NCBI GenBank assembly: GCA_023151255.1
Contig: JAKLJG010000006.1
Coordinates: forward strand, 62,001 to 126,000
Direction: 5' to 3'
Source: Cyclobacteriaceae bacterium
GTDB lineage: Bacteria; Bacteroidota; Bacteroidia; Cytophagales; Cyclobacteriaceae
DNA: 64,000 bases
Shown here: piece after piece, positions 1 through 7,494 of the stretch
How positions within the stretch are numbered: position 1 is the stretch's first letter
Layout of the letters: each line of letters opens with the position of its first letter
Notes under the pieces: model-generated
What the model saw: only the letters and a program-made list of their open reading frames with translations
Database searches by the model: none
What the model was told of the DNA's origin: nothing
Translations under genes and position numbers: made by a program

Positions 1-700
1 GGTACTCCAACGCTTTTTCTGAAGCCTGCTTAGACATGCCGTTAAGCAGGCGCGGGCCAGCTTCAACCAGGTGGATGTCCATGTGGCTGAGCTCCAGTTC
101 AGGATAATCTTTAGGGAAGACATGCTGCTTTAACTCCGAAAGGGCTCCGGCCAGTTCAACACCAGTTGGCCCGCCTCCCACAATTACAAAGTCCATCAAA
201 CTGTTCATCATTTCCGGATCGTCCGTGAGCAATGCGGTTTCAAAGTTGCGGATGATGGTATTGCGCAGCTTAATGGCGTCTACAATGGTTTTCATCGGTA
301 TGGCGTGCTGCTCTACATCGGCCATACCGTAGTAGTTGGTGGTGGCGCCATGGGCAAGTACCAGGTAATCGTACTTAACACCCCCAATGGATGTTTCGAT
401 GTAGTTTTCCTCCGGTTTAATGCTGATGACTTCACCCATACGGAAGTAGAAATCGGACTGATTGGCGAACCGCTTGCGAAAGGGAAATACAATTGAACTG
501 GTTTCAAGGCCCGAAGTAGCCACCTGGTAGAGCAAAGGCTGAAAGGTGTGGTGGTTATACCGGTCGAAAAGGACCACCTGCGCTTTGGCGCCTCTTAAAC
601 CCTTTGCAACTTGCAGGCCGGCAAAGCCTCCGCCTATAATAATTACCCGGGGTTTGCCCAGGTCGGCTATGCGGGTTCGGGTTGTAATCAGTTTGGCCAT
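1..700 (-). CDS. ndh: Type II NADH dehydrogenase (NDH-2), 3' end cut by window
   Basis: FAD-dependent NADH:quinone oxidoreductase of the NDH-2 type, which passes electrons from NADH to the quinone pool at the inner face of the membrane without pumping protons. The reading frame is open from the ATG at 700 to the window edge (about 233 residues). It holds an N-terminal FAD-binding Rossmann motif (VIIIGGGFAGLQ, near residues 19-30), then HTFQPLLYQVATSGL, typical of this family, and a second dinucleotide motif VIVGGGPTGVELAGAL for NADH. The C-terminal membrane-binding part lies outside the window. A general pyridine nucleotide-disulfide oxidoreductase is the alternative, but the HTFQPLLYQ stretch argues for NDH-2. 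Confidence 0.9.
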   Translation of the reverse strand, partial: MAKLITTRTRIADLGKPRVIIIGGGFAGLQVAKGLRGAKAQVVLFDRYNHHTFQPLLYQVATSGLETSSIVFPFRKRFANQSDFYFRMGEVISIKPEENYIETSIGGVKYDYLVLAHGATTNYYGMADVEQHAIPMKTIVDAIKLRNTIIRNFETALLTDDPEMMNSLMDFVIVGGGPTGVELAGALSELKQHVFPKDYPELELSHMDIHLVEAGPRLLNGMSKQASEKALEY

Positions 701-790
701 GAAAGCCCTAAAAGCGGGCGCAAAGTTAATTGCCCTAATGGTATTGCAAAGGCTAAGTTCATTTATTAAAAAATAACGCAGGGCTATTAC

Positions 791-817
791 TTGTGTTCAA
801 AATGAGCCTTATTTTTG
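791..817 (+). promoter_or_regulatory. Putative Bacteroidota-type promoter
   Basis: TTG at 791-793 is followed after 16 bases by TATTTTTG at 810-817, a match to the Bacteroidota -7 element TAnnTTTG with a -33 TTG. It lies 26 bases before the ATG at 844 and would drive the coiled-coil lipoprotein gene. This is a pattern match only. Confidence 0.4.
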
Positions 818-843
818 ACTTGCCTAATTAAATAAGTTCCGAT

Positions 844-1587
844 ATGAAAAAGTTAGTTGTTGGTATGCTTAGTGCTATTTCTTTAGCCGGTTGTGGTACC
901 AAAGAAAAGGTGGCATTGCAGGCCCAGGTTGATTCCCTGCGGGTTGAACTGGAGGCCTCCCAACGGATGACCAACACCCTGATGGAGGTCGGTATGCTGA
1001 TGGACTCCATCGATGCCAACCGGCAACTGCTGCGCATCAACATGGTTGAGGGTACTACGTATGACGACTATACCTCGCGCATGCGCGACATCAACAACTA
1101 CGTAAAGGAAACCGAGAAAAAAATTGATGACCTGGAAAAATCATTAAGAAAAGCGCAGGGCAATGCTTCGGCTTATGCCAAACAGATAAAAAAGCTAAAA
1201 GAAGATTTGCAGGCAAAAACCAATGAACTTGTTGCCCTGCAGGAGCAGGTTGAAAAATACCGAAACGAGAACAAGAACCTGATAAGCCTTGCTGAAATGC
1301 AATCGGCTGAACTAAATGACAAGGAGGCGCAGATACTGGCTAAGGAAGCTGAACTGGCCCTGATTGAAGCGCGCATCCAGGAGTTGATGATCCAATCTAA
1401 AGTAAGTGAGGCCGATGCCCTGTATGCCCGCGCCCAGGCCGTTGAAGAAGCGGCCAACCGTACCAAATTGGCTCCGAAAAAGAAAAAGGAAACCTTAAAA
1501 GAGGCGCTGGATCTTTACAAGAAGGCTTTATCTCTGGGCAAGAAAGAAGCCGAAGCAAAAATCAACGAACTGGAAAAAAAGCTCTGA
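844..1587 (+). CDS. Coiled-coil lipoprotein of unknown function
   Basis: A predicted lipoprotein of 247 residues. The N-terminus has a lysine-rich start, a short hydrophobic stretch and a lipobox LAGC with the lipidated cysteine at residue 17. The rest is almost entirely charged alpha-helix with heptad-like leucine and isoleucine spacing (about residues 22-215), so a long coiled coil is likely. The last 45 residues are rich in lysine and resemble a short TPR-like helix pair. It is probably anchored in the periplasmic face of the inner or outer membrane. It is convergent with the antiporter gene, with 2 bases between the stops. No enzymatic motif is visible. I do not recognise the family. Confidence 0.75.
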   Translation: MKKLVVGMLSAISLAGCGTKEKVALQAQVDSLRVELEASQRMTNTLMEVGMLMDSIDANRQLLRINMVEGTTYDDYTSRMRDINNYVKETEKKIDDLEKSLRKAQGNASAYAKQIKKLKEDLQAKTNELVALQEQVEKYRNENKNLISLAEMQSAELNDKEAQILAKEAELALIEARIQELMIQSKVSEADALYARAQAVEEAANRTKLAPKKKKETLKEALDLYKKALSLGKKEAEAKINELEKKL

Positions 1588-1589
1588 GT

Positions 1590-2567
1590 TCACGCAAGCC
1601 CTTCTTCCATCCCGATCAGGAAAACCGTGTACATAATGTAGCCAAGCAATAACAACAATGCTTCCCAGCGATCAAGTTTGCGGGTGTTGAGGGTAAACAT
1701 AAAAATCATCAGCACAACGGTTGCCACTCCCAGTACGTTCAAATCGAAATTCATCGCGGTATTGTAACCAATCGGGCTGATGATGCCGGTTATACCCAGG
1801 ATGAAGAATATGTTGAAGATGTTAGAGCCCACCACGTTGCCAATGGCGATGTCGGTATTTTTTCGGTAGGCCGCAACAGCCGAAGTGGCCAGTTCGGGCA
1901 AGGAGGTGCCAATTGCCAGAATGGTGAGACCGATGAGTTTTTGGCTAAGCCCGAAATGTTCGGCCAGTTTAACCGCATTGTCCACCACCAGCTTACCACC
2001 CCCCACAAGCATCACCAACCCCAGAACGGACAAGCCGATGGAGACCGGGGTGCTGTATAGTTTAATGGTTGCCTCTTCGCTATAATCCGAAGCCTTTTTC
2101 ATGGTGCGGTAGATGTATGCCATGAAGAACCCGAAAAATACCAGCAGGATAAGACTGTCTGTTCTGGAAAGTTGATTGGATGCGGAACCGAACAGTAACG
2201 AATCGTTAACCAGCAGAAAAAGTACTGCGGCAGCAAGCAGTGAAATCGGAACTTCATATTTTACGGTATTTCGCTGCACCACAAGGGGATAAATAAGGCC
2301 GGCCAAACCCAGAATGCCTAGTAGGTTAAAGTTATTGCTGCCGATAACGTTGCCAAAGGAGGCATCGCTGTTTCCGTTAATAGCCGAGAACAGACTGACA
2401 ATTAGTTCCGGGGCTGAGGTTCCGAAGGATACCACGGTAAGCCCGATGGCTATGTTGGATATGCCGAACTTTTTAGCCATCGATGAAGCGCCATTTACCA
2501 GAAAATCGGCCCCCTTTATCAGGATGGCAAAACCGATCAGTAGAAGCCCTGCGGCAAGCAAAAGCAT
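1590..2567 (-). CDS. Calcium/sodium antiporter, CaCA family (copy 1)
   Basis: Inner-membrane cation exchanger of the CaCA superfamily (YrbG/CaxA-like), 325 residues and about ten hydrophobic segments. Both internal alpha-repeats are seen: GTSAPEL near residue 49 with GNVIGSNNFN near 72, and GTSLPELATSA near 220 with GNVVGSNIFN near 243. The acidic residue in each GTS-PEL motif binds the cation in this family. The first repeat has GSNNFN where GSNIFN is usual. The gene is followed downstream by nothing on its own strand and lies 67 bases after a close paralogue in the same direction, so the two probably share a transcript. Confidence 0.9.
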   Translation of the reverse strand: MLLLAAGLLLIGFAILIKGADFLVNGASSMAKKFGISNIAIGLTVVSFGTSAPELIVSLFSAINGNSDASFGNVIGSNNFNLLGILGLAGLIYPLVVQRNTVKYEVPISLLAAAVLFLLVNDSLLFGSASNQLSRTDSLILLVFFGFFMAYIYRTMKKASDYSEEATIKLYSTPVSIGLSVLGLVMLVGGGKLVVDNAVKLAEHFGLSQKLIGLTILAIGTSLPELATSAVAAYRKNTDIAIGNVVGSNIFNIFFILGITGIISPIGYNTAMNFDLNVLGVATVVLMIFMFTLNTRKLDRWEALLLLLGYIMYTVFLIGMEEGLA

Positions 2568-2634
2568 AGGGTATTGGGTTGTTTAACCTTAAAGGTATTG
2601 ATTTCTTTTACACGCAATACCTGCGTATCAAAAC

Positions 2635-3600
2635 TTAATTTCGGATAATCAAATAGCAAGTGTATGCAATGTACAGCATAAGGAAGATGAAAGCTTCCCA
2701 GCGATCAACCTTGTTGCGGTTAAGGGTAAACATGGCAATCAGTAAAACAATGGTGCCGCCACCCAGTACCTTCATATCGGTATTCAGTACGGTGTTGTAA
2801 CCAATCGGGTTGATTAATCCATTAACACCCAGAATAAAAAATATATTAAAGATGTTCGACCCGATGACATTGCCAATGGCGATGTCGGTTTTCTTTTTGT
2901 AAGCTGCTACAGCCGAAGTAGCCAGTTCGGGCAGTGAGGTACCCACAGCCAGTATGGTAAGGCCGATGAGTTTTTCACTAAGACCGAACTTTTGAGCGAT
3001 ACCCACCGCATTTTCGGTTACCAGGTAGCCACCACCAATAAGCATTGCAACCCCCAGTACCACCAGCCCCAGCGAAACCGGCATCGACATGATTTTGATG
3101 CCGTCTTCTTCAAAATCGGGTTTCTGGCGCATGGATCGGTAAATGTAGTACATGAAAAGCCCAAAACCGATAAGCAGGATAAAGGCATCGACCCGGCTAA
3201 GTGTGTTGTTCGTCTCATTAAAAAATAAAACATCGTTAACCAGTAAATACATCACAATAATGGCGATGAAGGAGAGCGGCACCTCATACTTTACCGATTG
3301 CTGCTGAACCACGAGCGGGTAGATTAATCCGGTTACCCCCAAAATCATCAGCAGGTTAAAGATGTTGCTGCCTATGATGTTACCAAAGATGGCTTCATTA
3401 CGGCCATAGGCCGAGTTAATAACGTTAACAGTTAATTCCGGGGCGGATGTGCCAAATGCCACAATGGTTAAACCAATAACCAATGTTGAAATGTTCATGC
3501 GTTTGGCTATCGAAGAAGCACCGTTTACCATATACTCGGCACCCTTTATCAGGATGATGAAACCAGCTAAAAGAAGGATGATGTTAAGCAGCATGTACAA
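2635..3600 (-). CDS. Calcium/sodium antiporter, CaCA family (copy 2)
   Basis: Second exchanger of the same family, 321 residues, with motifs GTSAPEL near residue 50, GNIIGSNIFN near 73, GTSLPELATSA and GNVIGSNIFN in the second half. It aligns by eye along its whole length with the neighbouring copy, including the closing segment with KVDRWEA, so the pair arose by tandem duplication. The first residues offer two methionines (MYM), and either could be the start. The corA-type gene lies 6 bases upstream in the same direction, which suggests a three-gene divalent cation transport operon. Substrate choice between calcium, sodium or potassium cannot be read from the sequence. Confidence 0.9.
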   Translation of the reverse strand: MYMLLNIILLLAGFIILIKGAEYMVNGASSIAKRMNISTLVIGLTIVAFGTSAPELTVNVINSAYGRNEAIFGNIIGSNIFNLLMILGVTGLIYPLVVQQQSVKYEVPLSFIAIIVMYLLVNDVLFFNETNNTLSRVDAFILLIGFGLFMYYIYRSMRQKPDFEEDGIKIMSMPVSLGLVVLGVAMLIGGGYLVTENAVGIAQKFGLSEKLIGLTILAVGTSLPELATSAVAAYKKKTDIAIGNVIGSNIFNIFFILGVNGLINPIGYNTVLNTDMKVLGGGTIVLLIAMFTLNRNKVDRWEAFIFLMLYIAYTCYLIIRN

Positions 3601-3606
3601 ATCTGA

Positions 3607-4632
3607 TTAAAACCATTTTTTAATTTTAAAATAAGCCAGCATAATTAAAGCCAACAACACCATTAAACCCCAAATTAAACCATACCCGTAGTGCCAGCGC
3701 AACTCAGGCATGTAGTCGAAGTTCATACCATATACCCCGACAATGAAGGTAAGTGGAATAAAAATGGTCGATATGATGGTGAGTACTTTAATTACCTGAT
3801 TAAGTTGGGCATTCTGTGTGTTGATGTGTAAATCCATTAACCCGGAGGTCAGGTCTTTGTAGGTGTCAATGGAATCAGTGAGGTGGATAACGTGATCATA
3901 GATGTCGCTGAAATACCGGATATTTTCTTCGGAGATAAATCCGCTTTCGTCTTTTAACACCTGCGACAAGGCATCGCGTAGCGGATACACCGCTTTGCGC
4001 AGGTAAATCAGTTCTTTTTTTAATCGCTGGATGCGCTGAAAGGTGTATTCTCTTTTTTCCTGGGTGTAGTTCGAAAAACTGTCTTCAATGATTTCAATCC
4101 GTTCGCCTATGGAGTCAAGCACAATGTAGTAGTTGTCAATAATTATATCAATCAGCCGGTACAGCAGGTAATCCGCTCCGCGTTTGCGAACCCGCCCTTG
4201 GTCGAGCCGGATACGCTCGCGGAACTGGTCGAACAAATCGCCTTCTTTCTCCTGAAATGAAATCAGGTAATTATTTCCCAATACAAAGCTTATCTGCTCG
4301 TATTCAATGGTGCCCTGCTTGATGCTGTACAGCATCTTTAACGTAAAAAACAAATAGTCATCATATTCTTCGGCTTTGGGGCGCTGGTCGTCCAGCACAT
4401 CTTCAACCAGCAGTGCGTGCAGGTTAAAATGTTCCTGGATGGTTTTAATAATTTGTTTGTCTTCCAAGCCGTCCAGATTAATCCAGTTTACCCGGTCGGG
4501 ATGAATTTTCTGCAACAGGTCGTCAACACCCAGATTGTCATGTTTTTCATAGTCAGTTTTGTTGTAGGAAATGAGTTCAAGAATAACCTTTTTGGCAGGG
4601 TGTTCGCTACGTACAGGTCTTCGTTTTTTCAT
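3607..4632 (-). CDS. corA: CorA-type magnesium/cobalt channel
   Basis: Homopentameric Mg2+/Co2+ channel of the CorA family. The C-terminus has the signature YGMN at the end of the first transmembrane helix (GVYGMNF), followed by a short acidic loop and the second helix. The large N-terminal part is the cytoplasmic funnel domain. I chose the ATG at 4632 (341 residues, MKKRRPV start) because it fits the family length. An in-frame ATG at 4725 would add 31 residues of unlikely composition and overlap the divergent polyprenyl synthase start. It lies just upstream of two Ca2+/cation antiporters on the same strand. Confidence 0.92.
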   Translation of the reverse strand: MKKRRPVRSEHPAKKVILELISYNKTDYEKHDNLGVDDLLQKIHPDRVNWINLDGLEDKQIIKTIQEHFNLHALLVEDVLDDQRPKAEEYDDYLFFTLKMLYSIKQGTIEYEQISFVLGNNYLISFQEKEGDLFDQFRERIRLDQGRVRKRGADYLLYRLIDIIIDNYYIVLDSIGERIEIIEDSFSNYTQEKREYTFQRIQRLKKELIYLRKAVYPLRDALSQVLKDESGFISEENIRYFSDIYDHVIHLTDSIDTYKDLTSGLMDLHINTQNAQLNQVIKVLTIISTIFIPLTFIVGVYGMNFDYMPELRWHYGYGLIWGLMVLLALIMLAYFKIKKWF

Positions 4633-4746
4633 TGCAGAGGGTAGGCAAAAAGGTGAGCCAATATAGGCCACTGGCCCGATTTTACAATAACTGGTACTGC
4701 AATTTTTAGTTTGAAACCGTGCCATGCGGTTGTATTATTGTGCCGC

Positions 4747-5721
4747 ATGTCGCTGCGTCTTGACGATATTAAAAAGCCCATCGCCCGCGAGATGGAGGAA
4801 TTTGAGCATAAGTTCAGGGCCTCTATGAAGACCCGCGTGATGCTCTTGGATCGGATAATGAACTACATCGTTAAGCGCAAGGGTAAGCAAATGCGGCCTA
4901 TGTTTGTGTTTCTTACAGCCGGTGCCTGCGGTAACATTACCGAGTCAACCTACCGGGGCGCTGCACTTATAGAATTGCTGCACACGGCCACCCTGGTGCA
5001 CGATGACGTGGTGGATGATGCCGGTTACCGGAGGGGATTCTTTTCGGTGAATGCGTTGTGGAAGAATAAAATTGCTGTTCTGGTCGGTGATTTTCTGCTT
5101 TCGCGCGGTCTCATCCTTTCGGTTGAAAACAAAGAATTTGATTTGCTCAGTATTGTTACGGATGCGGTGCGCCAAATGAGCGAGGGTGAATTGTTGCAAA
5201 TGGAAAAATCACGTCAGCTTGATATTTCCGAAGAAGTATATTTTCAAATCATTCGCCAGAAAACCGCTTCGCTCATTGCCTCGTGCTGCGCGGTGGGTGC
5301 GTCTTCGGCTGGTGTTGCAAACGGACAGGTGGAGCGCATGAAGTTGTTTGGCGAAAAAATAGGGATGGCCTTTCAAATCAAGGACGACCTTTTTGATTAT
5401 GGTGACGATGAAATCGGCAAGCCGCTTGGGATTGATATTAAAGAAAAGAAAATGACCCTGCCTCTGATTTATGCGTTATCTAAAGCAGGCTGGTTTGAAA
5501 AGCGAAAAATCATTTCTATCATTCGTAACCAAAGCAGTAAAACGGCCAAAGTGAAAGAAGTGATTGAATTTGTTAAACAATCGGGAGGTATCGGGTATGC
5601 AATTGAACGGATGAATACATTTCACCGCGAAGCATTGGCCTTGCTCGAGGACATTCCTCCATCAGATTACAAGGAATCGTTAAAACAACTGGTGCAGTTT
5701 ACGATTGACCGGAGTAATTAA
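4747..5721 (+). CDS. Polyprenyl (octaprenyl-type) diphosphate synthase
   Basis: Trans-prenyltransferase that adds isopentenyl units to an allylic diphosphate, probably to build the menaquinone side chain. It has the first aspartate-rich motif in LVHDDVVDDAGYRRG and the second in KDDLFDYGDD, plus the GKQMRPMF stretch that binds the diphosphate. I chose the ATG at 4747 (324 residues, MSLRLDDIKKP start). An earlier ATG at 4711 would add 12 residues unlike the family and run into the leader of the divergent corA. Its stop overlaps the stop of the convergent DUF3365 gene on a shared TTAA. Chain length cannot be decided from the motifs alone. Confidence 0.9.
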   Translation: MSLRLDDIKKPIAREMEEFEHKFRASMKTRVMLLDRIMNYIVKRKGKQMRPMFVFLTAGACGNITESTYRGAALIELLHTATLVHDDVVDDAGYRRGFFSVNALWKNKIAVLVGDFLLSRGLILSVENKEFDLLSIVTDAVRQMSEGELLQMEKSRQLDISEEVYFQIIRQKTASLIASCCAVGASSAGVANGQVERMKLFGEKIGMAFQIKDDLFDYGDDEIGKPLGIDIKEKKMTLPLIYALSKAGWFEKRKIISIIRNQSSKTAKVKEVIEFVKQSGGIGYAIERMNTFHREALALLEDIPPSDYKESLKQLVQFTIDRSN

Positions 5722-6305
5722 TGCTTCTTATTCTTGCTGAAGACCACATGCCATAATCCGCGCAAGTCTCCTTCCTTATAACCTGTAGCCTTATCGGTTT
5801 GGTATTTTTGCGCAATGGCAATGAGTGTTTCGGGCTTTATTTCGACACCGGGTGTGCCGTGGCAGTGCAAACACATACCCTGCACCAGAATGGGTTTAAT
5901 ATAGTGTATTTCGTTTTCCGTTCGTACAATACGCGTTGCCGGGCCCGCTGTTCTGAATTGATCAAGCAGGGCACTTTCCAGGCTGTCGGCAATATTTTGC
6001 GGATTCCGGTACTTGTCGGATGCCCGCCTGATGGTAATGCCTTCTTCCTGATAATAAGTTGTTAGCGGGTAGGCTTTTTCATTACAAAAGGAAACGGCAT
6101 AAGCAAAGCCCTGTTGTCCGATGGCGGTGGTCAATGCATCGCGCAGGGTATCGAATGTTAGTGTCACCAGTTGGTCGCCCAGTTTAAGGTAAACTGAATC
6201 GGGAAGTGTTGCGGCATCAGTTTTTTCGGCCGGACGTTTCAGGCATGAGATGACCACAAAAATCAACGCGGCAAGCGAAACCAACATCAACCGCACGGGT
6301 CTCAT
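5718..6305 (-). CDS. DUF3365-type predicted haem-binding lipoprotein
   Basis: A 195-residue exported protein that looks like the DUF3365 (Tll0287-like) sensor fold. The N-terminus has arginines, a hydrophobic stretch and a cysteine at residue 21 that could be lipidated, though the lipobox VISC is loose. A single c-type haem motif CLHCH sits at residues 145-149 inside PILVQGMCLHCHGTPG, where the family attaches haem. It could sense redox state or a small ligand in the periplasm. The start codon overlaps the stop of the small upstream gene by 4 bases (ATGA), so they are translationally linked. Haem attachment is inferred from the motif. Confidence 0.8.
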   Translation of the reverse strand: MRPVRLMLVSLAALIFVVISCLKRPAEKTDAATLPDSVYLKLGDQLVTLTFDTLRDALTTAIGQQGFAYAVSFCNEKAYPLTTYYQEEGITIRRASDKYRNPQNIADSLESALLDQFRTAGPATRIVRTENEIHYIKPILVQGMCLHCHGTPGVEIKPETLIAIAQKYQTDKATGYKEGDLRGLWHVVFSKNKKH

Positions 6306-6508
6306 TTCTTTTTAGGTTTTTTTGATTGCTTTTTTAGCTGCTTCTCAATTGAATCCATGCGCTCCTCCAGTTCCAGCAGCTTTTTGATAATGATTATATG
6401 CGTATGCCGGGCATCAATGCCTACCACACTTTCGGTGCTTTGAATCTGGCTGCCGATGGCTTCGTAATCGGAATGCTCCTTACTAATCAATCGTTTTTTG
6501 AGTTTCAT
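6302..6508 (-). CDS. Small charged coiled-coil protein
   Basis: A 68-residue cytoplasmic protein rich in lysine, glutamate and glutamine. Residues from about 33 on form a likely coiled coil (KKLLELEERMDSIEKQLKKQ) that ends in a poly-lysine tail. I chose the ATG at 6508, because AAGGAAA about ten bases before it resembles a ribosome binding site. A TTG at 6532 would add eight residues. It overlaps the DUF6132 gene upstream by 26 bases and the DUF3365 gene downstream by 4, so the three form a tight mini-operon. Function unknown. Confidence 0.6.
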   Translation of the reverse strand: MKLKKRLISKEHSDYEAIGSQIQSTESVVGIDARHTHIIIIKKLLELEERMDSIEKQLKKQSKKPKKK

Positions 6509-6707
6509 CGTTCTGTTTCCTTTTCGATTCAAACGTATTCAATAGCAAACCACCCATCAGGGCACCGTACAATGTGCTGTTAACCGGGTTGGAGGTAATG
6601 GCACAACTGCCGCTGGTACACCCAATATAGTACCAATACAGGTAGCCTGCTGCAGCGCCTAATGCGATGCCGATACCCCACTTTATAATAACTGTCTTCA
6701 TGCTCAT
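6483..6707 (-). CDS. DUF6132-like small membrane protein
   Basis: A 74-residue membrane protein that resembles the DUF6132 family. It has one clear N-terminal hydrophobic helix (WGIGIALGAAAGYLYWYYIG), a conserved-looking GCTSGSCAITSNP loop with two cysteines, and a second hydrophobic stretch GALMGGLLLNT. Members are often found next to redox or rhodanese genes, which fits the haem-motif lipoprotein in the same mini-operon. The C-terminal tail is polar and overlaps the start of the next gene. Two closely spaced methionines (MSM) could start it. The role is unknown. Confidence 0.7.
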   Translation of the reverse strand: MSMKTVIIKWGIGIALGAAAGYLYWYYIGCTSGSCAITSNPVNSTLYGALMGGLLLNTFESKRKQNDETQKTID

Positions 6708-6788
6708 AATTTTAAAAGCAAATCTACTAAATCGGTTACCGGTTTTTGCGTGACTTATGTTACGAATGGAAAAACTGAAAAGCGAAGA

Positions 6789-6808
6789 GCCCCGTTGGTT
6801 TCCGGGGC
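6789..6808 (-). terminator. Weak hairpin downstream of the 6849-7310 gene
   Basis: GCCCCG at 6789-6794 pairs with CGGGGC at 6803-6808 around an 8-base loop. It lies 40 bases after the stop of the minus-strand gene. Only a broken T-rich tract follows on that strand, so terminator activity is uncertain. Confidence 0.35.
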
Positions 6809-6848
6809 CCTTACCTGCTGAACATAAATAACCTAAATCTGCTTTTAA

Positions 6849-7310
6849 TTATACCGGAACCCGGTTCCGGCCGGCTTCCAGAATGGCGTAGTCGCGCCAG
6901 AATTTAAAATTATCGGGGTCGAGGTGGTCGGTGGCGGGGCCGGTTTCGCCCGGCACAAAGGTGCCGTTGCTTGCCCACCATTGTTTGGCATGTTCGCGGG
7001 CAATGGCTTTATCCACCTCAAACAGGTTAATGCAGGAATCAGAAATCATCCAGGGCTTTTCAACCGAACTGTATTTGTCAAAAATCAGGCTGCGCATGTG
7101 GGTGCCGTCAACCTGGTTTTTGAAATGCGAAACCGTGTACGAAATGGTTTCGGGTTCCGTCATCACCAGGTCCCAGTATTTTTTTGAGGCCACCACCTGG
7201 GCAGTGGTAAGCATGTATCCATAACCACTTTCGATGGGCTCTTTGGTGATGGGGCAGCGTGCTTTCAGGGCGGATTTCTTTTTGCCAAGCAGTTTATCAA
7301 TCAGCGTCAT
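6849..7310 (-). CDS. Uncharacterised 153-residue cytoplasmic protein
   Basis: No signal peptide or membrane segment. The N-terminus is lysine-rich (LLGKKKSALKARCP), followed by CPITKEPIESGYGYMLTT, which suggests a single-cysteine turn, then a mixed alpha/beta body. The tail has several tryptophans (HAKQWWASNGTFVPGE and FKFWRDYAI). The gene stands alone between a DUF6132 mini-operon and a thioredoxin-domain gene, with 184 bases upstream. I do not recognise the family and see no catalytic motif. The reading frame is well used and has no strong competitor on the other strand, so the gene itself is likely real. Confidence 0.7.
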   Translation of the reverse strand: MTLIDKLLGKKKSALKARCPITKEPIESGYGYMLTTAQVVASKKYWDLVMTEPETISYTVSHFKNQVDGTHMRSLIFDKYSSVEKPWMISDSCINLFEVDKAIAREHAKQWWASNGTFVPGETGPATDHLDPDNFKFWRDYAILEAGRNRVPV

Positions 7311-7467
7311 GGTTGTTTATTTGCTTTATTAGATACTTTGAATGCGTCAAATAGTTGCATGTTTGACGCCAAAATTTTCAGAAATGTTACAAAAGGCGTT
7401 TTCAGGTTATTCGGGCCGCTTTACGGGTGTGTTAATTAATGTTAAAGCATGCCCAAATGTGCACTTC

Positions 7468-7485
7468 TGAACACCCGTGTGTTCA
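7468..7485. promoter_or_regulatory. 18-base perfect dyad (TGAACAC-4-GTGTTCA)
   Basis: Two 7-base arms, TGAACAC and GTGTTCA, around CCGT form a perfect inverted repeat 10 bases past the stop of the thioredoxin-domain gene. A related ACGGGTGT word lies near 7423. No T-run follows, so it could be an operator or a weak hairpin; function unknown. Confidence 0.3.
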
Positions 7486-7494
7486 TTTACTTAC

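Noticed and set aside
4711-4746. Upstream ATG for the polyprenyl synthase
   Set aside because: The extra 12 residues do not fit the family and enter the corA leader.
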